64,000 bases of DNA from Citrobacter freundii (GTDB lineage Bacteria; Pseudomonadota; Gammaproteobacteria; Enterobacterales; Enterobacteriaceae): NCBI RefSeq assembly GCF_011077955.1, contig NZ_JAALBX010000006.1, forward strand, positions 124,001 to 188,000, written 5' to 3'. A program made the position numbers and the translations under genes. This document shows positions 9,503 to 17,585 of this stretch, piece after piece. Position 1 is the first letter of the stretch. Each line of letters opens with the position of its first letter. The notes under the pieces are model-generated. The model was not told where the DNA came from. It ran no database searches and worked only from the letters and a program-made list of their open reading frames with translations.

Positions 9503-10204
9503 ATGCGCCGCCTGATCCCAACACGCCTCGCCCCACGCTCGCCATGCAGAGCGCTGCCGTGTGTGCTGGCGTGCCTGTTGGTTATCTCGCCGGGGCTTGA
9601 AGCGGACTGGGATTTTGTAGCGATTGATAACAGCACCCAACGGCTTTACGGCGTCGCCACGCCGCAAGCCCAGCGCCGTATCGACGACTGGGCATCGCTT
9701 TTGAAAACCGCTTCGCAAGGAGAGGTGCGCGAGAAACTGAGCCGGGTGAATCAATTTTTTAATAAACGTCTCGAATTTAAAGACGATATTGTGGTGTGGC
9801 GTCAGCAAGATTACTGGGCGACGCCCATCGAATTTTTGCGCAAAGGAGCAGGTGATTGCGAAGATTACGCCATCGCTAAATACATCACTCTGCGCGAAAT
9901 GGGGGTTCCGGCAAGTCAGTTGCGGATAACCTATGTTAAAGCGTTGCAATTAAACCAGGCGCATATGGTTGTCACCTGGTATCCCACACCAAACGCGATT
10001 CCATTGGTGCTGGACAATTTAAAAGAGGCGATTCTACCCGCGACCCAACGCCCCGACCTGCTGCCCGTTTACGCCTTTAATGGCGAAGGAATGTGGCTGC
10101 CGCAGGCCGGCGGTAATAAACGCGTGGGTGACAGTAAACGCCTTTCCCGTTGGCAAGATCTTCTGACCCGAATGCGAGCAGAAGGATTTGTGATTAATGA
10201 ATAG
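9503..10204 (+). CDS. lapG: LapG-type periplasmic cysteine protease
   Basis: A 233-residue bacterial transglutaminase-like cysteine proteinase. A basic N-terminus and hydrophobic stretch up to about residue 33 look like a signal peptide. The catalytic triad is visible as Cys119 (in GAGDCEDYA), His154 (QAHMVV) and Asp171 (VLDN). The acidic residues flanking the Cys match the calcium-binding loop of LapG. In Pseudomonas fluorescens LapG cuts the N-terminal retention module of LapA unless LapD sequesters it. Here the partner LapD follows 9 bases downstream, and a TAAG substrate motif is present in the adhesin. The ribosome site is weak, suggesting coupling to the preceding gene. Confidence 0.92.
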   Translation: MRRLIPTRLAPRSPCRALPCVLACLLVISPGLEADWDFVAIDNSTQRLYGVATPQAQRRIDDWASLLKTASQGEVREKLSRVNQFFNKRLEFKDDIVVWRQQDYWATPIEFLRKGAGDCEDYAIAKYITLREMGVPASQLRITYVKALQLNQAHMVVTWYPTPNAIPLVLDNLKEAILPATQRPDLLPVYAFNGEGMWLPQAGGNKRVGDSKRLSRWQDLLTRMRAEGFVINE

Positions 10205-10213
10205 GAAGTAGCC

Positions 10214-12211
10214 ATGTCCTTATACAAACAGCTACTGATCGGCATTTGTCTGTTTACGTTAGTGATTTTCTGCGGGAATTTTTTTGTCTCGCTGGAAAGC
10301 TCGCGTGAACAATACCGAAACCAGTTGAGCGCTCATGCCCAGGATGCCGCCACCGCGCTTGGCGTCTCGTTAACCGCGAATATTGACGACCCCACCATGG
10401 TGGAATTAATGGTGAGTTCAATATTCGACAGCGGCTACTTTTCCCGTATTCAGGTGGTTGATATCAAAACCGGTAAAGTTATCCAGGAACGCAGCGACGC
10501 CCCGCAAAGCGCCGATGTGCCCGGCTGGTTTGCCGATCTGGTACATATTAATCCCGGCCAGGGCGACGCCATTGTCTCGCGCGGTTGGGAACAGGTCGCA
10601 CGCGTCGAAGTGGTCAGTCACCCGATGTTCGCGCTGGCGCGGCTTTGGAATAACATGATTGGCAGCCTGATTTGGCTGATAAGCTGTAGCGCGCTTGGCC
10701 TGCTTGGGGCCATGTGGCTGCTGCGCCGTCAGTTGCGCCCACTTAATTACATCGTCGAGCAGGCGACCGCCATTAGCCGCCGCGAATTTTTAAACGTCCC
10801 TGCGCTGCCGAAGACCCCGGAATTCCGCCGGGTAATTGAAACCATCAATATGATGGTCACCCAGCTTAAAGCGCTGTTTAACGAACAGGCCCAGCGCACC
10901 GAGGCTCTGCGTCAGGAAGCCTACAATGACAGTCTGACGGGCCTTAGCAACCGTCGCGCCTTTGATATCCATTTGCAATCGCGCTTGAGCGACGAAGAAA
11001 ATGCCGCAGGACACCTTATTCTCATCCGCTTGCAGGATCTGGCAGGCCTAAACCAGCGTATGGGCGGCGCGAAAACGGATGAATTGTTAAAAGCCGTCGG
11101 CGGAATTATGACTCATGTGCAGGGCCGCTATTTCCATGGTGATGGCTTGCTGGCGCGCGTACGCGGCGGCGAGTTCGCCCTCGTCACGCCCACTATTTTG
11201 CCTCAGGAAATGGACACCCTGATGGGCACGCTGGCCTCGCAGTTTAAAACGCTCTATGAAACCGGTTTGAGCGATGTAACGCCAGTGGCGCATTTCGCCC
11301 ATGCGGACTTTTATTATGGCGATACGCCGCAAACCGTATTAATCCGCGCTGACAATTTGCTCGCCATGGCAGAAACCGAGATGAGCTATTTCGCGAGCCA
11401 GTCCCGATCGCTTGTGGTGATAACCGATGATGACCATCACACCTGGTACCACCGCCTGGCGGCGGTAATGCAAACGGAGTCCTTTGAGCTTTACTCCCAG
11501 CCGGTTTATCAGTGCAACTCCCGGCAGGTGATTTTGCATCATAAGATCCTGGCGCGTATTAAAGCGGAAAACGGCGAGATTATTCCGGCCGGCCGCTTTA
11601 TGCCCTGGATCCACCGGTTGGGGCTTGGCAAGCGTATGGACCAGGTGATGTTAAAACAGACGCTGCGTGAAATGGCGAAAAGCACTGATAACGTTGCGCT
11701 CAGTATTAGCGGCGAAAGCGTGGCCGATGATGTCAGCCTCGATGCGCTGCTGAGTCCGTTAAAAAGCGCGCCGCAGCTCGCCTCACGCCTTACTCTGGAA
11801 CTGGATGAAAACGAACTGCCCGATCCTGAACGCGTGAGCGCCATCATGACACGCCTTAAAGAAGCGGGCTGTAACCTGGGCATTCAGCATTTTGGTGGGC
11901 GCTTCCATTTGATTGGCAACCTACCGCAATGGGGCCTGGCATGGATCAAAGTGGATGGCAGTTATATTCGCAATATCAATAAAGAAGAAGATAAGAAACT
12001 TTTCATCCAGGCTATTTATTGGGCCACGCGTCAAATTAATCTGCCGCTGATTGCCGAGCGCGTCGAAACCATGGGCGAGCTGGCGGAACTGGAGAAAATC
12101 GGTCTTTACGGTGCGATGGGACGCTTCTTTGGCGAGGTTAGTTCGCTGCCGCAGCCTTCCCCAACCTTACTGGTGCAGGACGCGCGTCCTCATCCGGCTG
12201 AAAACCGCTAA
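10214..12211 (+). CDS. lapD: LapD-type inside-out c-di-GMP receptor (degenerate GGDEF-EAL)
   Basis: A 665-residue inner-membrane protein. TM1 is at about 7-27, followed by a periplasmic LapD/MoxY-type domain (28-145), TM2 (about 148-170), HAMP (about 170-225), GGDEF (about 232-400) and EAL (about 412-650). Both catalytic motifs are broken: RGGEF at 317-321 instead of GGDEF, and KILAR at 444-448 where EAL should be, close to the KVLAR of P. fluorescens LapD. So it should bind c-di-GMP without making or degrading it. Trp125 in the periplasmic domain (SRGWEQV) matches the tryptophan known to grip LapG. GGAAG precedes the ATG; it lies between lapG and the small protein gene. Confidence 0.93.
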   Translation: MSLYKQLLIGICLFTLVIFCGNFFVSLESSREQYRNQLSAHAQDAATALGVSLTANIDDPTMVELMVSSIFDSGYFSRIQVVDIKTGKVIQERSDAPQSADVPGWFADLVHINPGQGDAIVSRGWEQVARVEVVSHPMFALARLWNNMIGSLIWLISCSALGLLGAMWLLRRQLRPLNYIVEQATAISRREFLNVPALPKTPEFRRVIETINMMVTQLKALFNEQAQRTEALRQEAYNDSLTGLSNRRAFDIHLQSRLSDEENAAGHLILIRLQDLAGLNQRMGGAKTDELLKAVGGIMTHVQGRYFHGDGLLARVRGGEFALVTPTILPQEMDTLMGTLASQFKTLYETGLSDVTPVAHFAHADFYYGDTPQTVLIRADNLLAMAETEMSYFASQSRSLVVITDDDHHTWYHRLAAVMQTESFELYSQPVYQCNSRQVILHHKILARIKAENGEIIPAGRFMPWIHRLGLGKRMDQVMLKQTLREMAKSTDNVALSISGESVADDVSLDALLSPLKSAPQLASRLTLELDENELPDPERVSAIMTRLKEAGCNLGIQHFGGRFHLIGNLPQWGLAWIKVDGSYIRNINKEEDKKLFIQAIYWATRQINLPLIAERVETMGELAELEKIGLYGAMGRFFGEVSSLPQPSPTLLVQDARPHPAENR

Positions 12212-12222
12212 GAGGAGTCACT

Positions 12223-12564
12223 ATGCATTACATCGAACGGGATTCAACAGGGCGGATAATCCGCGTGGCGGCCATGCCTTTTGTGGGAATGACGGAAGAG
12301 CAACAGGAATTTACGCCTGAAATGGACGAGTGGCTGAAAAAGCAGGACGCGCGCACCGCCACGCTGCTACAGCTCCAGCGCAGCGATCTGGAAATGGTCC
12401 GCGTGCTGGAAGACTTAATTGAAGTGTTAATGAGTAAAGGCGTAATCAGTATTACCGACCTTCCCTACGCCGCGCAGACTAAATTAATGAATCGCGCTCA
12501 GGCGCGCCGTCAATTAAGTGGACTGGAAGGGTTAATTAACGATGACGATGAACAATTAATTTAA
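12223..12564 (+). CDS. Small conserved protein of the lap operon (often misnamed tryptophan synthase beta-like)
   Basis: A 113-residue hydrophilic protein with no signal peptide. It starts MHYIERDSTGRI, has a helical middle (LEMVRVLEDLIEVLMSKGVI) followed by ITDLPYAAQTKLMNR, and ends in an acidic tail, NDDDEQLI. From memory this resembles a widespread ~100-residue proteobacterial family labelled tryptophan synthase subunit beta-like, although it has no PLP fold. GAGGAG lies before the ATG and the gene starts 11 bases after lapD, so it is the last gene of the 7803-12564 operon. Function is unknown; its place next to lapD suggests a link with adhesion or c-di-GMP signalling. Confidence 0.75.
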   Translation: MHYIERDSTGRIIRVAAMPFVGMTEEQQEFTPEMDEWLKKQDARTATLLQLQRSDLEMVRVLEDLIEVLMSKGVISITDLPYAAQTKLMNRAQARRQLSGLEGLINDDDEQLI

Positions 12565-12885
12565 CTTAAGTCATGTTTATTTAATGTTAATTAAATCGTT
12601 ATTTTTATTGCGACACTACCATTTGTGGTAGGCGGTTAAAATATATTCTCGTCACGTCTCACATTATCACGGCCTGCCCCCACGGCAGGCCCCTCCACGT
12701 ATCATTTAGCTCTTGAATGTATCGTATAAAAAGCGGTTTAATACCCCTGCTAAAACATTATAAATTCATATTTTATTACTATTGTCATTCACCTTAAAAA
12801 TGCTCACTGAAGTCCCTTCAGGTTTTTCATCTGCACAGCATAAAGGGACCCTCAAACAAAAATAAAAAAAGTAAAGGAAACTTAC
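12565..12885 (+). promoter_or_regulatory. AT-rich leader region of the adhesin gene
   Basis: 321 bp without a gene, clearly richer in A+T than its neighbours. It holds two hairpins without a T run, CTACCA/TGGTAG (12616-12631) and GCCTGCC/GGCAGGC (12672-12690). It also holds a TATAAA box at 12759-12764 with only a weak -35, and a terminator-like hairpin (12807-12827). The adhesin ribosome site AAAGGAA precedes the ATG. This is the likely place of adhesin transcription control. Confidence 0.5.
12807..12827 (+). terminator. Terminator-like hairpin in the adhesin leader
   Basis: CTGAAG (12807-12812) and CTTCAG (12816-12821) pair across a TCC loop, followed by GTTTTT. It lies 58 bases upstream of the adhesin start codon. 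It could end the lapG-lapD operon transcript or act as an attenuator in the adhesin leader. Confidence 0.5.
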
Positions 12886-15800
12886 ATGAGTGGAGTTGTT
12901 GGCCTCGTTAAGGCAGTTATAGGGCAAGTTTTTGTTGTTTCTACCGATGGAAGTCAACGCCTGTTAATAGAAGGCGACAGGATCTTAGAAGGCGAGCAGG
13001 TACTGACTGGCGCAGCGGGTGCAGTAACGCTTTCTCTTGCTGATGGCAAAACCCTCGATCTTGGCCGTGATACCGTATGGGATGCTAACGGCATTACCCT
13101 CCCCTCAGCCTCTGAACAAACCGACGTCGCGGCGCTGCAACAAGCAATTGCCGACGGCATGGACCCGACACAAACCCTCGCCCCGACAGCCGCAGGTCCA
13201 CAAGCTGGCGCGGCGAGTGGCGGCGGTACGCCTGGCGCAGGCGGGGCGCATACCCATGTAATGCTTGATCTTACCGGTGAAATTGTCGATCCCAGCGCGG
13301 GCTACCCCACGGTCGGCCTCGACTTCCCTGACAATGCCCCACGAGAAGAATTAACTATAGTGGATGGGGCAGAGGGAAATACCCTTGTCAATAATCCTGT
13401 CGAACCAACAGGCGGTAACCCGGAAATCAATCCAGGTACGCCACCGGATACAAATACCGGCCCAGAGCCAACAACACCAACGACACCAACGGAACCGACC
13501 ATTCCGACGGACCCAACCGATCCGACTGACCCGACCGACCCAACCGGCCCAACCGGCCCGGATGATGGTGATGCTGACGCGGATTCAGATGCTGATGCAG
13601 ATGCCGACGCGGATGCCGATGCTGATGCGGACGCTGATTCCGATGCGGATGCCGACTCTGATGCAGATGCAGATGCAGACGCTGATGCCGATGCCGATGC
13701 GGATGCGGATGCAGATGCGGATGCAGATGCGGATGCTGATGCAGATTCAGACGCCGATGCCGACGCGGATGCAGACGCCGACGCCGATGCGGACGCGGAT
13801 GCCGACTCGGACGCGGACGCAGACGCTGATGCCGATGCGGACGCAGACTCTGATGCAGACGCAGATGCGGACGCCGATGCCGATTCGGACGCAGACGCTG
13901 ATGCTGATGCGGATGCCGACGCCGATGCAGACTCAGACGCGGACGCTGATGCCGACGCGGATTCGGATGCAGATGCCGACTCGGACGCAGACTCGGATGC
14001 AGATGCAGACGCCGATGCCGACGCTGATGCTGATGCTGACTCGGACGCGGATGCGGACGCCGATGCCGATGCTGATGCAGACTCAGATGCTGACGCGGAC
14101 GCCGATGCCGATTCTGATGCAGATGCCGACGCCGACGCCGATGCGGATGCGGATGCCGACGCTGATGCTGACTCCGACGCGGATTCTGATGCGGATGCGG
14201 ATGCGGACGCCGACGCGGATGCTGACGCGGACGCCGATGCCGATTCTGATGCAGATGCCGACTCGGACGCTGACGCGGACGCGGACGCTGATGCCGATTC
14301 AGACGCCGACGCCGACGCCGATGCCGATTCGGACGCTGACGCGGATGCTGATGCCGACGCGGATGCAGATGCGGACGCTGATGCAGACGCTGACGCGGAT
14401 GCTGATGCCGACGCGGATGCAGATGCGGACGCGGACGCTGATGCAGACTCAGACGCCGATGCAGATGCCGACTCGGACGCCGATGCAGATGCAGATGCTG
14501 ACGCCGATGCCGATGCTGATGCAGACTCAGACGCCGACGCGGATGCGGATGCTGACTCCGACGCGGATGCAGATGCGGATGCGGACGCCGATGCGGATGC
14601 AGACGCCGATGCGGACGCTGACGCAGATGCAGATGCCGACGCCGACGCCGACGCCGACGCGGATGCCGATGCCGATGCTGACTCCGACGCGGATGCGGAC
14701 GCCGACTCCGACTCCGACTCCGACTCCGATTCCGATTCCGATTCCGATTCCGATTCCGACTCCGATTCCGACTCTGACTCTGACTCTGACTCTGACGCGA
14801 ATATCAAACTCGACGTCTCGATGAAGGTGTCCCAGACCGAAGTGACTGTCGGCAGTAAAATTATTCAGGTTAACGGCGGCAGCGGTAATCCGGATGGGTT
14901 CGATATTCAGGACGGCAAGATTGTCGCTATCGGCGCTAATGTGCGCGTCTGGTTAACACCTTCCAGTCCTTATAACGGTATCGCGGGCGATAGCGCACCG
15001 GCCTGCGCCGATACGGCACACCAGATTAAGTATTACGATCAGTCCGGCAACGCGAACTCCGACTCTGGCAAGTACTCGGACATCTTCGTAGTTGGCGATA
15101 AGACCGGCGGGTTTTATAAACAGAGCGACTGGACTGGCGGCAAAGAAGATTTCAGGCCATTGCAAGGCATCACCGGCAACCGTGGCAATGCCGGGCAGGT
15201 CGGGAAAGACTATATCTTCGTTAAAGGCGACAGCACTGACTATAAAGTCACGTACTCCTCTAACAATAACCCCAATACCGCAGACAACACTTATGACGGT
15301 CTGAAAGTCACCGACAGCAGCGGCAAAGGGCTGTACGGAAACTCCAACCAGATTGAAGGGGTGATCTTCGGTAATGGCGTGGCGACGGCGAATCCTGGCA
15401 CCACGACTACCGTCGTCGAAACCAAAGTGCAGCACGTCACGCTGGATGTGGATGTAAACCTGTCGAGCGACCATAACGCCGAGCAATTGACGCAAATTAA
15501 GCTCACCGGTATCCCGGAAGGGGCGAAGCTTGTCGTGTCCGACGGCAGTACCGTGACCTATAAAGACGGCACGTACACCATCGATCTGAAAAGTCCGGAC
15601 TTTAAAGGGACTATCACGGTTGAGCTTGCGAAAGGCGTGGCTCATCTGGGAGAGATCCAGATGGAGGTGGCGTCTACCGCCAGTGAACATCACGATACCC
15701 ACTTTACCTTTGACGGTTCGACGGGTCATTTAAACGATGCGTGGGGCGATACCGATCCGGTCACTACGCCGGGTAATGATGCGGGTTCTCACACCGGCAC

Positions 15801-17397
15801 AGGCTCGGATGCAGACGCGGGACAGCATACGACGCCAGTCACTACGCCTACGGCCGCCTCCCGTGTGGAAGCGGCGGTTCAGGTAGCAGAAAGCGATATC
15901 GCGGTTGGCAGCAAAATCGTGCAAATCAACGGCGGCAGCGAGAACCCGAACGGTTTTGATGTGCAAGACGGCAAAATCGTCGCTATCGGTTCAAACGTGC
16001 GCGTCTGGTTAACCCAGAGCAGTAATTACCTGCATATCGCCGGGGACGAGGCGCCGAAAGCCGCCGATCCTGCCAATCAGATTAAATATTACGATCAGTC
16101 CGGCAATGTGAATTCCAACTCCGGCCATTACTCGGATATTTTCGTGGTCGGCGACAAAACCGGGGGATATTACCGTCAGAGCGACTGGACGGGTGGACGC
16201 GAAGAGTTCCGCGAGCTGAAGAACTTCGCAGGTACACGCGGCGCCGAAGGTAGCGTCGGCAAAGATTATGTCTTTGTTAAAGGCGAGAGTAGCAATTATA
16301 AGGTGACGTATTCATCGAATAATAACGCCAGTACTCATGATAATACTTATGACGGGCTGAAAGTGACCACCACCGGCGGTAAGGGGCTTTATGAAAACTC
16401 CAACCAGATTGAAGGGGTGATTTTCGGCGATGGCGCGTCTAAAACGCATGGCGGAGCCACCACGACCACGGTCGTTCAGCCAAGCGTCCATCAGGTCGCG
16501 CTGGATGTAAACGTCGCGCTGATTAGCGAGCACAGCGCCGATCATCTGACGGAGCTGAAACTTAGCGGTATCCCGGAAGGGGCGAAAGTCGTCTCCTCCG
16601 ACGGCAGCCACGCGGTCTGGAAAGACGGCGTTTATAGCTTCGATCTCAGCGGCACCAGTTTTAAAGGCACGGTCACCGTTGAGCTGGCGAAGGGTGTTGA
16701 TCATCTTGATGAGATCAAGATGGATGTCGCCTCTACAGCAAGCGATCATCCCGATACGCATTTCACCTTTGATGGCGAAACGGGCGAGCAAACGCACGTG
16801 CCGGAGATGATGTTCAGCCGCATGATGATGGTGGAAAACAACGCCATTGAGGGTGATGCCCACGACACCGCGCACGATAGCGCAACCGGGCATGACGCAG
16901 AGCCAAATGCGCAAACACCTGGCGGTGACATGACTATCCAGTCGTTGTTGGTCGCGGAAGACGGCATAGCACTCCATCATATCGAGAGCGATCCGGTGAG
17001 CGCGCAGAATAGCGCATCAGCATTTACGCCTCAGGCGCAGAATTCACTCAGTAATCTGCTGGGTGAGATGGACGACAGCCATGTTGATACGGCCCATAAC
17101 GCGGTCACGCCGAGCACGCAAGACGCGCCTTCGGCTGACACCGCAAGCGCTAACGGCACACAGCCTATCGTGCTGAGTGAAGTGCTGAGTGATACCGATA
17201 CCAGCCACGATCTCAGTTCGCTAATTAAAGTCGTGGAGCAAGGCGACGGCACCCAAACCGCGAACGACGCGGCCCAGGGACATGCAACACCGGTTGCCGA
17301 GCCGCTTCCGGCACTGGCTGCGGAAACCGACAGTTATCACGGCGCCGATGAGTCGCTGATGGAAAGCCTTATCGCGAAGCCGGATACCCTTGCGTAA
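12886..17397 (+). CDS. LapA-type retention-module adhesin with Asp-Ala/Asp-Ser stalk
   Basis: A 1503-residue surface protein. Residues 1-115 are a LapA-like retention module ([19 protein letters not shown] ...) ending near a LapG-type site, Thr101-Ala-Ala-Gly104. A Pro/Thr/Gly linker (about 170-225, repeated PTDP) leads into alternating Asp-Ala and Asp-Ser at 229-637, about half of it aspartate. Two homologous domains follow (642-944 and 993-1297). Each has a first part with IVAIGxNVRVWLT and a second part with GIPEGAK resembling beta-sandwich repeats of RTX adhesins. The tail (1298-1503) should carry the type I export signal, but no GGxGxDxxx nonapeptides are visible. LapA and BapA are several times longer and use Ig-like repeats as stalk. 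It should stay anchored in the outer-membrane pore LapE until LapG cuts it. Confidence 0.88.
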   Translation: MSGVVGLVKAVIGQVFVVSTDGSQRLLIEGDRILEGEQVLTGAAGAVTLSLADGKTLDLGRDTVWDANGITLPSASEQTDVAALQQAIADGMDPTQTLAPTAAGPQAGAASGGGTPGAGGAHTHVMLDLTGEIVDPSAGYPTVGLDFPDNAPREELTIVDGAEGNTLVNNPVEPTGGNPEINPGTPPDTNTGPEPTTPTTPTEPTIPTDPTDPTDPTDPTGPTGPDDGDADADSDADADADADADADADADSDADADSDADADADADADADADADADADADADADADSDADADADADADADADADADSDADADADADADADSDADADADADADSDADADADADADADADSDADADADADSDADADSDADSDADADADADADADADSDADADADADADADSDADADADADSDADADADADADADADADADSDADSDADADADADADADADADADSDADADSDADADADADADSDADADADADSDADADADADADADADADADADADADADADADADADADADSDADADADSDADADADADADADADADSDADADADADSDADADADADADADADADADADADADADADADADADADADADSDADADADSDSDSDSDSDSDSDSDSDSDSDSDSDSDSDANIKLDVSMKVSQTEVTVGSKIIQVNGGSGNPDGFDIQDGKIVAIGANVRVWLTPSSPYNGIAGDSAPACADTAHQIKYYDQSGNANSDSGKYSDIFVVGDKTGGFYKQSDWTGGKEDFRPLQGITGNRGNAGQVGKDYIFVKGDSTDYKVTYSSNNNPNTADNTYDGLKVTDSSGKGLYGNSNQIEGVIFGNGVATANPGTTTTVVETKVQHVTLDVDVNLSSDHNAEQLTQIKLTGIPEGAKLVVSDGSTVTYKDGTYTIDLKSPDFKGTITVELAKGVAHLGEIQMEVASTASEHHDTHFTFDGSTGHLNDAWGDTDPVTTPGNDAGSHTGTGSDADAGQHTTPVTTPTAASRVEAAVQVAESDIAVGSKIVQINGGSENPNGFDVQDGKIVAIGSNVRVWLTQSSNYLHIAGDEAPKAADPANQIKYYDQSGNVNSNSGHYSDIFVVGDKTGGYYRQSDWTGGREEFRELKNFAGTRGAEGSVGKDYVFVKGESSNYKVTYSSNNNASTHDNTYDGLKVTTTGGKGLYENSNQIEGVIFGDGASKTHGGATTTTVVQPSVHQVALDVNVALISEHSADHLTELKLSGIPEGAKVVSSDGSHAVWKDGVYSFDLSGTSFKGTVTVELAKGVDHLDEIKMDVASTASDHPDTHFTFDGETGEQTHVPEMMFSRMMMVENNAIEGDAHDTAHDSATGHDAEPNAQTPGGDMTIQSLLVAEDGIALHHIESDPVSAQNSASAFTPQAQNSLSNLLGEMDDSHVDTAHNAVTPSTQDAPSADTASANGTQPIVLSEVLSDTDTSHDLSSLIKVVEQGDGTQTANDAAQGHATPVAEPLPALAAETDSYHGADESLMESLIAKPDTLA
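13186..13197 (+). other. Predicted LapG cleavage site (TAAG) in the adhesin
   Basis: These codons give Thr101-Ala102-Ala103-Gly104, placed after the predicted retention fold and before a flexible Gly/Ala linker. P. fluorescens LapA is cut by LapG between the two alanines of the same motif at about residue 108. Confidence 0.75.
13570..14796 (+). repeat. Hexanucleotide coding repeat (GAY-GCN/TCN) for Asp-Ala/Asp-Ser
   Basis: About 204 six-base units encode a strict alternation of Asp with Ala or Ser (residues 229-637). GAT and GAC, and all four Ala codons, are mixed irregularly, so the DNA is far less repetitive than the protein. Because the unit is six bases without stops in most frames, the other frames on both strands also stay open here and create long false ORFs. 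Confidence 0.95.
14704..14796 (+). repeat. Uninterrupted Asp-Ser tract
   Basis: 31 codons of pure Asp-Ser alternation with runs of identical units (GACTCC, then GATTCC, then GACTCT). It is more homogeneous than the preceding Asp-Ala stretch. Gain or loss of units would keep the reading frame. Confidence 0.9.
14809..15717 (+). repeat. Adhesin domain copy 1 (residues 642-944)
   Basis: Starts with [17 protein letters not shown] and ends with DTHFTFDG. It aligns over its whole length with copy 2 at 15862-16776, including [59 protein letters not shown] and GIPEGAK. The first ~190 residues belong to a domain I do not recognise. Confidence 0.85.
15862..16776 (+). repeat. Adhesin domain copy 2 (residues 993-1297)
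   Basis: Second copy, from the segment before [16 protein letters not shown] to DTHFTFDG. It is separated from copy 1 by about 48 residues rich in Thr, Gly, Asp and His. The copies are clearly diverged at the protein level, so the duplication is not recent. Confidence 0.85.
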
Positions 17398-17408
17398 CGG
17401 CCTTGTTG

Positions 17409-17444
17409 AACATCCCTCGCAGCTGCCTGCGGGGGATGTTTTTT
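17409..17444 (+). terminator. Terminator after the adhesin gene
   Basis: AACATCCC (17409-17416) pairs with GGGATGTT (17433-17440), with an inner CGCAG/CTGCG stem, then a T run. It follows the adhesin stop by 12 bases. Confidence 0.88.
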
Positions 17445-17469
17445 ATGGATAAAAAATGAAATTTCAAAG

Positions 17470-17517
17470 GCCCTCAACTCACGCGTCTGTCATCGTCAAT
17501 GTCATGACAGCGAGGGC
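17470..17517. promoter_or_regulatory. Nested inverted repeat upstream of the outer-membrane channel gene
   Basis: GCCCTC (17470-17475) pairs with GAGGGC (17512-17517), and inside it CTGTCAT (17486-17492) pairs with ATGACAG (17504-17510). It lies 70-115 bases upstream of the next start codon. It could be an operator or a leader structure. Confidence 0.4.
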
Positions 17518-17585
17518 TTTGTAGCTAAATACACTCTGTTATTGGTAAACCAAAAACAGGGGATCAGTACCGCAAAGGAAGAGAC

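Noticed and set aside
10214-12211. Active diguanylate cyclase or phosphodiesterase
   Set aside because: The motifs are RGGEF and KILAR rather than GGDEF and EAL, so catalysis is not expected; a receptor role fits.
13570-14796. CRISPR-like repetitive DNA
   Set aside because: Units are six bases, in frame and coding, without spacers; no cas genes are nearby.
13302-14807. 501-codon open frame on the minus strand, mostly Ser-Ala-Ser-Glu
   Set aside because: It is the complement of the Asp-Ala/Asp-Ser coding repeat; six-base units without stops keep other frames open. No ribosome site or family resemblance.
13364-14824. 486-codon frame on the plus strand rich in Met, Pro, Thr and Arg
   Set aside because: Same cause: the shifted frame of the hexanucleotide repeat inside the adhesin gene.
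14953-16980. Two minus-strand frames of 258 and 222 codons inside the adhesin domains
   Set aside because: They occur at matching places in the two domain copies, so they are shadows of duplicated coding sequence, not genes.
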